Source: Azolla pinnata
Taxonomy: Eukaryota; Streptophyta; Polypodiopsida; Salviniales; Salviniaceae
DNA length: 64,000 bases
Reading direction: 5' to 3'
NCBI GenBank assembly: GCA_037176905.1
Contig: JBBBWG010005446.1
Location: 35,161 to 99,160, forward strand
The notes beneath the pieces were generated by a model. That model did no database searches. It was not told where the DNA came from and saw only the letters and a program-made list of their open reading frames with translations. The translations under genes were made by a program, and so were the position numbers. Each line of letters opens with the position of its first letter. Positions within the stretch are counted from its first letter, which is position 1. Positions 10,085 through 22,246 of the stretch are shown one piece after another.

Positions 10085-11165
10085 TAAACCTCGTTAACCC
10101 TAAAACCCTAAATTAAACCCTACACCCTAAAACCCTAAATTAAACCCTAAACCCCCAAAACAAATCTCCCTAAACCCTAAAACTGTAAACCCTAGAAACC
10201 CTAAATGAAACCCTAAACCCCAAAAACAAATCTCCCTAAACCCTAAAAACCCTAAATTAAACCCTAGACCCCAAAAACAAATCTCCCTAAACTCTGAAAC
10301 CTTAAACCCTAAAAAACCTAAATTAAACCCTAAATTGAACCCTAAATTAAACCCTAAATTAAACCCCAAAAACAAATCTCCCTAAACCCTGAAACCCTAA
10401 ACCCTTAAATCCCTAAATTGAACCCTAAATTAAACCCTAAACCCCAAAAACAGATCTTCCTAAACCCTGAAGCCCTAAACCCTAAATTGAACCCTAAATT
10501 AAACCCTAAACCCCAAAAAACAGATCTCCCTAAACCTTGAAACCCTAAACCCTTAAATCCCTAAATTGAACCCTAAATTAAACCCTAAACCCCAAAAACA
10601 GATCTCCCTAAACCCTGAAACCCTAAACCCTAAACCCTAAATTGAACCCTAAATTAAACCATAAACCCCAAAAAACAGATCTCCCTAAACCCTGAAACCC
10701 TAAACCCTTAAAACCCTAAATTGAACCCTAAATTAAACCCTAAACCCCAAAAACAGATCTCCCTAAACCCTTAAAACCCTAAATTGAACCCTAAATTAAA
10801 CCCTAAACCCCAAACAAATCTCCCTAAACCCTGAAACCCTAAACCCTTAAAACCCTACATTGAACCCTAAATTAAACCCTAAACCCCAAAACAAATCTCC
10901 CTAAACCCTAAAACCCTAAACCCTTAAAACCCTTCATTGAACCCTAAATTAAACCCTAAACCCCCAAAACAAATCTCCCTAAGCCCTAAAAACCCTAAAT
11001 TAAACCCTAAACCCTAAATTAAACCCTAAATTAAATCCTAAACCCCAAAAACAGATCTCCCGAAACCCTAAAAACCCTGAATTAAATCCTAAACCCTAAA
11101 ACCAGATCTCCCTAAACCCTAAACAAACCCTAAATTAAACCCGAAACCCCCAAAACAGATCTCCC
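10085..11165 (+). repeat. Interstitial telomere-like array (CCCTAAA)n with ~77-bp higher-order units
   Basis: About 1.08 kb of degenerate plant telomere heptamer, CCCTAAA on this strand, interspersed with AAATTRAAC and a recurring block CCCCAAAAACAGATCTCCC. The AYCTCCC landmark recurs near 10164, 10230, 10281, 10376, 10454, 10524, 10602, 10679, 10757, 10818, 10895, 10972, 11055, 11105 and 11159. The most frequent spacing is 77-78 bp, the length of eleven heptamers. It abuts the 5' end of the CofD-like gene. Confidence 0.95.
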
Positions 11166-11239
11166 GAGAACAATGTACAGAGAACAGGCCTTTGGATGAT
11201 ATGTTTACACATATTACCAAAATGCCCTCTTCTTCCTTC

Positions 11240-11310
11240 CTTCCTTTCTTCTTCTTCTTCTTCTTCTTCTTCTTCTTTCTTTCTTCTTCTTCTTCTTCTT
11301 CTTCTTCTTC
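11240..11310 (+). repeat. (CTT)n tract at the CofD-like gene 5' end
   Basis: Pyrimidine microsatellite directly after the telomere-like array. It could be leader, or code for Phe and Ser runs if an earlier in-frame ATG (11201 or 11222) is used. Confidence 0.8.
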
Positions 11311-11329
11311 TTGCGCTTCTGCAGCGTCC

Positions 11330-14300
11330 ATGGTAACCTCTGCAGCGTTTCCTCTCTCCGCTCCGGCCTTCCCTTCTTCTTCTTCTTCGTCTTCTTCTTC
11401 TTCTCCTTCTTCGATCTCCGCACGTTACCCTCCTGCCGAGAAGAAGACGAATCCGAGCTCCCCCAGCAGCTCCGCCGCCATGAGCTTCGCCTCCCTCTCT
11501 TCTTCTTCGTCTTCATCTTCGTCTTCTTCTTCCTCGCCACCGCCGTCACCTTCGTCTTTCAACCACCTCCCTCTCGTTTCACCGTCTTCTCCAACTCTTC
11601 TACGGGATCATTGCCTCGGCTCTCTCGGCCCCGTTTCTCCGTCTTCCATGCCTTCTTGGATGCTCGTATTCTCCGGTACGTTCTCTCTCTCTCTCTCTCT
11701 CTCCCCCTCCTTCCCATCTCTCTGCTTTCTCTTATTGTATTGATCTTGGTTTGCAAATGCCGATCATTCTATCTGCATTGACGAAAAAATGCTGTTTCAG
11801 CTTTGGAAGTCAATCTTTGAGAATGCACATATGTGGGTTATTTTTCTTGTAAGATCTAGCAATCACGGCACGGAAATGTAGTTTGGAGCATATGTCTTGA
11901 AAGTTGGGCATTTTACTACAATGTGCCTAACTTGGCGAAATCTCGGTGGGAGTTTCAGACTTTCTAAATGGAAAGTCTTTCTGAAGAAAATGAATTCTAA
12001 TAGAAATATTTTCTTTTTTGGTTTCATCTTATTGCTTTCGTACTTACTTTCCCATTATATCATGCTTGAGGTGTACTTTGGTCATTCTAATATCAAATAT
12101 TAAGCTTCTCAGTTTTCAGTATATAAATCTCTCGGAATTGATTGTAATTTTAATGGGAAACCCATAAACACTGGTCATTCTTTTCATCTCGGTTAAAGCA
12201 ATAAGATTCCGTACAAATTTGTTGAAGACCGTTCTGTTTTATTTTCTTTATTCTTTTTTATGCTCAAAAAATGTAGTTTGGAGGGTCCAGAACACTGTCA
12301 AGGAAACAGGAATTCACCACAGTCCAAAGTATGGGTTGAAGTTATGAACTTTCTAGTTAGAAATTTATTTTCCAATAGAATCATATAGAAATTCAGCTGG
12401 CTCATGCAAATTCCAGTATTTGCAAATGAGGTGGCTCATCAAGTAACATGCTAAGCTTTTAGTTTTCTTTAGTGTTCTCCCATCCCGTAGGATGTGGCAT
12501 CCACTAAAATGCCTTGCAAGATGAAATGTTTTGGTAATGCTTATGGCAGGAACATTAGAATTATGTATTGGTTCTTACGTGTATGTGCTACCTTCTATTC
12601 ATTTCCTTCCATTTCAGACGTGGAAAGGTAATTCGCAGGATCCAAAGTTGCAGCAAGACTTGCTAGATTCTTATACTTTGCATCCGGATACATAATTACC
12701 ATGTGTCTCTATGTATGGATTAAAAAGGCATAAGTAAAAAAAGGATTTTTGAATAGCAAGTCATTAGAGTAAATGCTTATTTATGATTTTGTATGGTTAT
12801 CATAAGTTTTTCTGTGACACTCTCTTGAGATTTGGGTCTACTTTACTCCATATGAAAAGTCATCTCTCTTTTGGAGGCTTCTATTTGCTTCATGCTACAT
12901 GTTTCTCTTGTAGCAATGATAGTAAAGTAAAGAATGATAGAGGGGGTTCCTCGCTTAGGAATTTATGTGCCTGAATGTTGTATTATACATAATTACTTAT
13001 GTTCCGATAAGCATTCTGACATTGTTATTTGTTCACAGGTGGAACTGCCTTCAATGGTGTTGTGGAAGACCTTAAAAAGTTCACGACTCATGTCACTCAT
13101 GTTCTTCCAGTCTCAGATGATGGTGGAAGCACTGCAGAAATTGTGCGTGTGCTAGGTGAGGTGTATTTCTTGATCATCTTACTTAGAGAAAATACATAAC
13201 CAAACATCAAACTTGAATCCTACCCCTCAAAATATAAGAAGCACAATTGGTGTGTCTTACTTCTATTTTGAAAATTTCCACCTGTATCTATCAATGATCA
13301 GGTGGGCCAGCCGTTGGAGACATCAGATCTAGATGCTTACGGCTTTCTGACGAGAGTTCATTTGAAGCACTGGCTGTCAGACGGCTTCTTGGGCATCGTT
13401 TACCTTTTGATGCAACGGAAGCAAAATTTGAGTGGTACGGCTGTAATAAGACTTTCATGATTATTGCATATGATAATGATGTCAACTTATAAACCTTTAA
13501 TTGAATATGGTTGACTTCTCTTGATATTTAAGGTTGTTTAAACTTTGTGTCTCTATTATATAACTAAAATTGTACGCTTGCTTTTATTTATGTTTTGTTG
13601 CTCTACCAATTTCGAGGTTGAAAGGGAGTAGTGTTAGTGTCTGGTGTTCACATGCATTAAATTGAACATAATGATGAAGGCTAAGAAAAATCAAGACACA
13701 AAATATAGATTGATCAGTAACATTGATACTTGAAGTGCAAGACATATATTTGAAAAAAGTTGCAAGGCCCATGTTGCATGGTGACAATAGAAGAAACTAG
13801 GAGCTTGATGATGGTGATGCAATGATTATGGGTTCCTTACATGCTGGATAAGGATGCTGGCTCTCATTCTTTGAACTTAATTAAGATTGAAAGAGGAGAA
13901 AAATGGAAATGCTGCATGCACAGAGAGGATAGCAGCAAAGGATGATCCAGGAATGTAAGTTGTGACCTGAAACAGAAGATGAAATCTAAGTGCAGGTATA
14001 GCTGACATAACTTTGAGGGAATGCATATAAATCAGATGAAAAAAATATCTGGAGTAAAATATTAATATGAATCTCTGCATTTGTAAATAATTAGATTCTG
14101 GTGGTTGTTTGGAATCTGTTTTTGAATATTTACCTTTATATGGTGCAGGTATACAATTGTTGAAGGTGAGAACAGCTTATGGAATGGGGTGTCTGGGCCA
14201 TATCGCGAGACAATCCGAGCTTTTCTGGTGTATTTTCAAAACCAAGTATGGGTCTTTGTTGTTCCCTAGGTTCTATTCTGTTTTCTAACTAAAACTTTAA

Positions 14301-17300
14301 TAAATCTTTTCACCAAAATGCAAAGAACTACTAAAGTTTAATATTACTACTCATGAAAGATATGACATGGAATCCCCAATTTTAGCTTTTGGGACACTGA
14401 TGAGCATGGACTACCGAGTAAACATTTCTTGATTCCAATCTCTTCAAGAATGCTATATATGGAAGATGTCCTTGAATTTTTAAATTAGCTTCATTTAACT
14501 GTGCGATCATTGAAAACCCATAGAAACCCAGCACATGCCTCCCTTCTCAGAGGTGGCCGTGTAAGCTTCAATGATGAACCATTCTATCCGTCCCTTGTGT
14601 GTTTCTCTCAATTGAGGCTTTTTCCAACATCAGTTGTCCACTAGTAATCTTTTGACTATGACCTTGCATTGATGTGGTGACATCTGAGCGTGAAAGCATC
14701 ATAAAAAATACTTTGATCTGTTTTGAGAGCTTCAGTCAAGGCAGCTACATTTTGGCCAAATTGGTCATTCTCCTTTCTGGTTCCTCCATATCTTTTAAAC
14801 TTATATTCGTAGTCTAAATTTTATTGTGACTCCTATTATTGAACAAGGAATTCGGAGACTTCTCTTGTACTTGATTGCCAATATTCTAGAGGCCCGAAAA
14901 TGCATAGAAATAATTTTGGATTTTGAACATTGAGAATCCTTATTGACATATTGTGTATGTCTAGATGAGTCAATCTAGCTTTAACTTCTCATATAATATA
15001 TAGCATATGATAGTGCATGGTGGAATATTTATGTTCTCGGCATCTACTGTCGCTTTGACTTACTGATCTTTGCATGACTCTTTTATGAGGTGGTGTATAA
15101 GATATGACACCCTAGAATAGGGATCAATAACCCAGAATTATGATCAAAAGATTAGGTGTTCAGGAGAATTAGACTGGCTTATCAATTTTCTTTAATCTTG
15201 CAGATACTCTCGCGATCAACTAAGTTTTGTTTCAGTAATGGAAGGTACATGTAATATAATCTTCCATGCAGCATTACCAATATCTAATACATTAGTGATG
15301 GGATACATGTTTCAGTACTTTTATACCTGCATCATCCATACGTGCATCCTTATTGTAGAAACTTCTCTATTTAGCATCTTATGAACTGAAAGGGTCTTGA
15401 TTGAATACAAATGATAACATAGCGGAACTTATTAATTGGATTAAAAAGTTTTCTGATAATCTTTCTTTGTAGCTTCCTGAGGTTTCTGGTTAGTGGATTA
15501 GGTTGTCCCAATCTTTTGACTGAATAAAATGTACATTCCCTTTGTATATATCAGCATAGGCAATTTTTTTTTTGCTGGAGCGCGGATTTTCTTCCAATCT
15601 TTAGATGCAGCTATTTTCCTATTCTCCCGTGTCTCCCAAATTCCAACCAACAGTTTCATCCTTCCAGTTATTTGCACCAATGACCGTCTTACGCTTGGAT
15701 GTGAACTGCAAGTATTTGGCTTAACCCCACCATATTGTATCTCATTTGTATTTCCATCAGAAAATTAATTTTGATGTTTAGTATTTCTGCAGGATGGAAC
15801 TGTGATTCGTGGACAGAATGAGATATCTCATCCACATACATCTGACGACCTTAAGCTACCGCCGCAATCCGTAAATAAGGTTTCACAGTATTATGGAAAA
15901 TTGAATATATTGGCCTTTTGCTATTGTCTTTGATACATTTATTTAAACATTATACTGGCAGTGAGTGGCTGGAGATGGTTGAACAATATGCTATCTAGTT
16001 GGTACTTAAGCAATTTTCACAGTGCAGAGGGATTTTGGAGAATTAGTACCAAGATATGTGTTGAAGCTTAAACACGTGAATAGAAAGTTTTGGATGACGC
16101 GTAAGAAATATAAGCGAAAGGGTTCAAGGAGAGAAATAGTTACATAAACAGTTACTCAAGTCGTGCAGCATCTAATCTTTCTCATGGTTATTAGATTGAG
16201 TGATCAAATTCTATACTAATTTAATATCAGACTCTTAGATACCCAATCATACAAATGAAATATAGGAAAGTGTAAATGCCTTGGAATCAATCATGGTTCA
16301 TGGCATTTTCAACTTTCGTGATTCCCATCTTACTGAGATCTTTAGCTATATCCTAACTACTCAAACGTACTTGGTAATACTTCTGATAATGTCCTGGAAA
16401 TGTAGTGTCAACTTCTACCCAAAAACCCTTTGTCAATTGCAGAAATTGGCTAGGCTGAAGTAAACAATCACACATCTGGTTTTTTAAATGCTTTCTTTCG
16501 TTGCTGCATATTGCCCACACACTGCATATTTCTTCCTGATTGTCACAGAATGATCAATATCATGTCATGTGTCTAATGTTTGGATGGTGGTACAGTGTCT
16601 GCATTCATCAGGCAGGCTTCCGGCAAGAATTAAGCGCATTTTCTACATGTCAAGTGAGGGTACCAATTTGCTGCATGAGGTCTGTCATGATGTTATGTAT
16701 GCTGGCCAAACTAAGATTTGGAGGCTCCCATTGTCGTCAGAAGTTGTGAATCATGATATACTAGTCTCGACATTGAAATATGTGAAATATGGATTTCTGT
16801 AGGTGTTTCCTGCTGTCAATCCTGTTGTTCTGGAGCATCTCAAGCAGGTTCATGCAATTGTGTATGGCATGGGCTCATTGTTCACCTCTATCTGCCCATC
16901 ACTGGTTTGTTCCATGACTAGACAAAGAAATCTAAATCCATGTCCTAAGTCCTTGGATTTCCTTGGAGGAAAATATATATTAGTTTAACACAGTAGGTGC
17001 CAAAAGATTATGCAGGAACAAAATTCTTCAGCATATTTGTGATCTCTGTGGAGCAGGTGCTATGTGGTGTGGGGGAAGTGATTGCTGAGCGGACGTGTCT
17101 GAAAGTGTGTACAGTGAGGGATAGCCTGAATACATTAAAATACAGACTTATCCAGACAAGATGTCCAGATCTACATGTTTATTATTAAGATCATCCAATT
17201 TTTTCTCTAGATGCTTATCCTCAATGGAACACATGATAGAGAGACATGTGGAATGTCAGCTTCGGATTTTGTTGTGTCCATCTGCAATGCATTAAATAGG

Positions 17301-17864
17301 AGATATGGAGATCCTGAAAAGTGCTTGAACTATCCAGTAAGTATCTCTTAAAGACGAGTAATGGGTTATATACATTTACTTTCTGTTCAAGTGCCTGAGC
17401 TCATTTGGTTAAGTCCTTTGCAGGCTACTGCATATGTCAATTGTATTCTTGCTCCAAAGGGAGGTGGGATTGAAGTCGATTTGGATAAGCTGACTACATT
17501 GGGTATTACAAGAGTGGTATGCGCCAATAATCCAAACCTCACACAAATCTCTAACTGAGAGTAGGATCCAAATATCGATTTGAAGAATGTTGGGAGGAGC
17601 TTGTTCTCGTTTATATTAAAGAAAATGATGCTTGTTTTTCTATCTGTAGACATTCTTGTCTTCTACAGTGTGCATCTTGATCGTTAAGTTCACATACAGC
17701 TGTCTTTGTCTGCTTTAGGAGACAGATTAAAAAATGTGATTTCCAAGCTTGTGGTGTTGCCTGAACAGGTACCTGTGGAGAGTACGTTGGATGACAAAGT
17801 TGGAATTATTTACGAGCCAAAAGCTTTAATAAAAGCGATGCAACAGTCGATCGAGGGGTTTTGA
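11330..17864 (+). CDS. CofD/YvcK-fold (UPF0052) protein, predicted organellar
   Basis: Plant member of the CofD-like Rossmann-fold family, related to 2-phospho-L-lactate transferase and the bacterial YvcK (GlmR) factor; the plant role is not established. Thirteen exons in consistent phase: 11330-11675, 13039-13155, 13302-13434, 14149-14245, 15204-15244, 15555-15711, 15793-15879, 16596-16679, 16803-16904, 17057-17104, 17211-17336, 17424-17516, 17769-17864; 508 aa from this ATG. Hallmarks: VFSGGTAFNG at the nucleotide-binding start, VSDDGGSTAEI, GGPAVGDIRSRC, NGSIGNFFFAGAR, TNDRLTLGCEL, GQNEISHP, MGSLFTSICPSL, LNGTHDRET. The Ser-rich N-terminus suggests a transit peptide. In-frame ATGs at 11201, 11222 and 11480 are alternatives. 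Intron 1 opens with a (CT)n tract. Confidence 0.92.
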
Positions 17865-18740
17865 TATCCAAGATTGATTGATCATTTTCTGAGCTGACAG
17901 ATAGGCAGAGTAGTACCTAGGTTAGTTTGTAAAAAAAAGAAGAGAAGATCTTGACAAATTATATAGCACATTCTTTCTTTGGGCATTTCCAAGGGTAAAA
18001 TTTGTTGTTTCCTCTTGTTTTGTATATCAGACTAAAGAAATCTATCAAGCAACACTGTGATTGTATTTAATCAGGTGGGAATGTGCCACATGTATTCTTG
18101 ATGGACTCTTTCTGGTATTTAATCAGCCGGATTGTACGGTTTGGGCAGTGAAATGTTTCACAAGGATTTGGTTTGATTAAAGTAAAGACCTATCTGATGA
18201 GTCTGGATCCAAAATCTGAGTCAAAAGGTATTTATGTACACACACATAAGATCATGTATATGAAGCTGCTTGAGTTGTTTTGGAGGACTGTTACTCTCAA
18301 AGAGGCAATGCCTGTTTTGTAAGAAAAATATTATTCCCTGGTAACTCCATGAAAATCTAAACCAACCAGATTAACCATTTCGATGTATTTAGATTGGATA
18401 GAGATTATTAGTCATGTTGAAAACCCATAGACTCTTCAAGTGGTATGAACCAAAATCCTAAACCCTAAACCTGGAACCTCGAGTCCTAAACTGCAAGTCC
18501 TAAATCCTAAGACCTTGATGTGTCAGCGATCAACGGAGTATATATGTGTAAGTCCTAAGCCCTCAGACCTATTACATATATGCTTGTATGTATGTGTATC
18601 ACATACACTTGGATGGAGTATTTTGTGCACCAAGTATGCGCCATTTTTGTAAATTTGTGTAAACAGGTTGAGAAAGAGAAGCCTATGGAGGAAGCAGAGA
18701 AGAAGATGAATGGCAGCAGCAGGGCAGAGAGAACGTTGAA
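17865..18740. other. Intergenic; 3' region of CofD-like gene and 5' region of NTPCR gene
   Basis: No gene. A few degenerate telo-box motifs (CCTAAACCCTAAACC and decayed neighbours) occur at about 18450-18560, upstream of the NTPase gene. An ATG at 18685 opens a frame that overlaps the NTPase start out of frame. Confidence 0.5.
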
Positions 18741-21306
18741 ATGGCGAGCCCAACCAAACGTCTCCTCATTACAGGCCCTCCTGTAAGAAATCATTGCGAT
18801 TTTCATCTCCCCCAAGTCGTTCATTCTACCCATATTTTGACTCTGTTTCTGTTGTTGCTCTGTTTTCTCTCCTTTTTTCTTCTTTCCTTCTTGAGGGCAT
18901 TGGTAAAACCACTCTCATGACCAGGGTTATAGATAAACTCAAGAGATCTCATCCACATCTCAGGATGCGTGGTTTCTATACTCGTAAGTTAATTCCTTTT
19001 GGATTTTGTTTGCCATTAATTGATTCTTATGAATAGTTGCCCATTGGTCATTTGCAGTTTATGTTGTGGGTGTCCTTTTACCATTGTATCAGAATGTCAG
19101 TTTTGGGTGGCTTGAAACTGGCCTTTATGAATCATTCTGTGAGTTTCGGGATGATTTATTGTTGATCATTTTTGCATGTGTATAATCTTTTTTTATAAAC
19201 TCCAAATTGATACCCATCCATGTGTGTTTAACCGTTCTGATGTCTCCAATCGAGTATCGATCCATTGTCATATTTATGTAACCATTTGGACTATTTTCAA
19301 CTGATTATTGATTTTCTCGGATGTGTACACAAGATATTAGATCATCTCCAATTGATTTTGATAGTCTTATACCTGTATTCAAGCTTCACGATTATTTCTC
19401 AAAGAACTGGTGCCATATGTAAGTTACATGTGTATGTGGACAATGAATATACTGATGTGATTGTTCCCCTAAGAAAGGGGTCTAGTTATATGCTTCAGGG
19501 TTTAGGGTTTTGTCAGATCGTCTATTTTCCCCCATATACAAATCTGCCACAAAATGTGTTATCTCAGAAAATATTAAGCCATGCTGTCTCAAGTGTGAAA
19601 AAAGTGTTTGATATGCATGAGTGCCGGGCTCGGTGTTTGTGCACACATTATACACATGTACTTACAAAAATGGCAGGTGAGAAAAGAGTATCGGGTCAAA
19701 GATCAGGGTTTGAGGTAGTCACCTTGGATGGCAGGGTAGAAGATCTAGCATCATCCGTACCAAGGTAGGCCGGATAGCTTTTGTTGAAAGTTTGCTTTTC
19801 TTTCTCCTGTAAAAGTTGGAGTGCTCTTTATGAAATACATTGTGTCTATTTTTAATCGTCTCTGGTTCCATTCTATATGCCACATTGTGTGTATTCGAGA
19901 GATAGACGTACACTGTTTCGTTGTCTATATGTATGTCTACACATTTGTCAATATGGTTGCATGGTTATGTATAAAGTTGAGGCTTGTTCCAGAATGCATT
20001 GAGTCTACTTTCTATTGTCTATGGTTCCACTCATATGCCACATAGTGCTTATACAGTGTTGTGAGTATCACATGGCCGTCCGTGGGAAAGTATAAGGTCG
20101 ATGTCGAAGGCTTCGAGAGGATTGCATTACCAGAGTTAGAGGTACATCTTTGGTTTATTTGTGTATTCTATGTATAATATACATATACATTACAATATAT
20201 ATGCAGGATACAGATGCGAAGCATTTTTGGAATCAACTTCCCTGTTTTCAAAATATGTAATTTAAGGAAGTAACATGCTAGATGCATAGCGTAAATGAAA
20301 TACTTTTTGTATTTTTTTGCATTTAGAAGTTTAAGTACTATAGCTGATTTATCTCTGTAGTTCATACAGTTTATTACAGTAAATTCATGTGCTGAAAGGA
20401 CCATCCCCAAAACTCTGTTCAAGGAAGGAATCACTTCCATCATCTCAAAAACATTTCTTAAACCAAAAGTTTGGGTTTATCGAATTTATATCTTTTGGAA
20501 GCATCAAGACCTTTTAAGATCATGCAGTGCTTAGAAACCTTAATTACGTCGAGTGCATGGAACATTTTGAATTGAACTTCTAAAATTTCGAGTCCATGCT
20601 AGATTATTTGCGTATCCTAAAAAGTAATCCACACTAGATAATGCTGTGTTTCTGTATGTATATGTATTAAGGTGTATGGTTATTTTCTTGATGCGTGTTA
20701 ATATGTGTGAAAGTCTCCCAATTTTAGGCACCACATTAGCTGTGTCAATGTCAATGCCAAATCTGCTCTCAATATCAAATGCCTGTTTCTTTGAAAATGC
20801 TGGTAGTATGTTTGTATGTATGCATGCACGTATATTTACTGTGTGCAAGCATGTCTATTCATGTAATGTATATCTGAAGGCATTTTTAATGATCAAAAGG
20901 CTGATGTGTAGCTGGACAGAGAGGTGGATCTCTTTGTCATCGACGAAGTTGGTAAGATGGAGCTCTTCAGTTCGCAGTTCTTTCCAGCAGTGTGGCAAAT
21001 TTTTAACTCTAGCGTCCCAGTGCTGGCCTCCATACCTATACCAAAGCCTGGGAGGGATATACCCCAAGGTGTGTTCAAAATTTAATAAAGAATTAACATT
21101 CGCCTCATATAGCATCATTCATCACAGACAAATTTACAATGCATCGTACATAGTACAGCAAAGATTAATGCTTCGTGTGTACAAAAAGTCTTGCAGTGGC
21201 GCAACTTAGAGGTCACGAAGGCGCAGCAGTATACACGCTGGACAGAAACAATCGGGACGAACTCTGTGTAGAAGTGTATGAGCATTTGAAAAATCTTTTG
21301 GGATGA
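18741..21306 (+). CDS. THEP1/NTPCR-type nucleoside-triphosphatase
   Basis: P-loop NTPase of the THEP1 (NTPCR) family that hydrolyses NTPs in vitro; the biological role is poorly known. Exons 18741-18782, 18896-18983, 19677-19764, 20057-20141, 20912-21068, 21197-21306 give 189 aa, the usual family length. Walker A GPPGIGKTT (residues 12-20) is split by intron 1 between GPP and GIGK. MRGFYT, GFEVVTLDG, then Walker B-like VDLFVIDEVGKMELFS (residues 106-121), and the C-terminal LDRNNRDEL complete the family pattern. ATG at 18741 gives the conserved short N-terminus MASPTKRLLITGPP. An upstream ATG at 18685 is in another frame and overlaps it. Confidence 0.92.
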
Positions 21307-22246
21307 ATGTAATCTCGAAGTGGATAGAGCCTTGTAATGCACGAGCTTGGCAGGAGATCGTTGCATAATGGCATCATCTTTCTGGTTTTTTTCTTTCTAT
21401 GGTTGTGGGATCGGTGTGTGAAGCAGCGAAGAAGCAGTTGTATTTGGTTAGAACTACTGGTGATGAGGCTAGAACTCTTTTGTATGGAGTTGGTGAGCTA
21501 TATGCAGGTTTTCAAGTTAAGCGACGAGGTATTTGCTTCACATTTTTTGTGCATGAGACCCGGAATCTGGCACAGGGAATGCGTCCAAGTCTTTCGGGAC
21601 TCCCAGTCTACATGTGGATTGTGAATGCCGTGTCTCATCGGTCCATGTCTGATTGTTTCCAGGTCTTTGAAAATCGATTATTCTTCGACATCCTGACGAG
21701 GTTTTCGAGCGCATGGCGCATGGAATAACACAGTGTGTGTGATGCATGTGGGAATTGTTTTCTACAGCAACCTCTCAACAGAGTCAATGTGGCCGGCAAA
21801 AGAGTCTGGTCTAGGCTGGTCATGTGCTTCCGGATCATTTTTCGAGCTGGTCGAGAACTCGATGCAGCAAGGAGACGGCGGGGGTTTGACGTTACCGCAC
21901 AACACATCCAACGTTCGTTGCGCAGCAAAGGTACAGATAATCTAAACATAAACATAGATGATATATAGATATGTATGCATATATGTAAGCAAGGCCATGG
22001 ATGCATGCAAACCTCATGAGGCCATGGTGGGGGCAGAAGGCCATGGAGCCAAAAAGCAAGGAAGAAAGGAAGGGGTCAAGGCTGTGGGGGGCAAAGGCCA
22101 TGGATGGAGTCAAAAGCAAGGAAAGAAAGGAAGGGGTCTCAAGAGGGGTGGGTGCAAGAGGAATGGAGAAAAAGCCTTGGAGGTAGATATAGATAGAGCA
22201 GAGAGGAAAGAGGAAGAAGAAGAAGAAGAAGAAGAAGAAGAAGAAG
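21307..22246. other. Intergenic with purine-rich repeats upstream of LTPG
   Basis: No gene. At 22039-22155 there are two imperfect copies of a ~58-bp purine-rich unit (GGCCATGG...AGCAAGGAAGAAAGGAAGGGG), followed by an (AGA)n tract and (GAT)n running into the LTPG start. Confidence 0.55.

Noticed and set aside
10127-10375. 82-residue minus-strand ORF (LGFNLGFNLGF)
   Set aside because: Direct translation of the telomere-like repeat.
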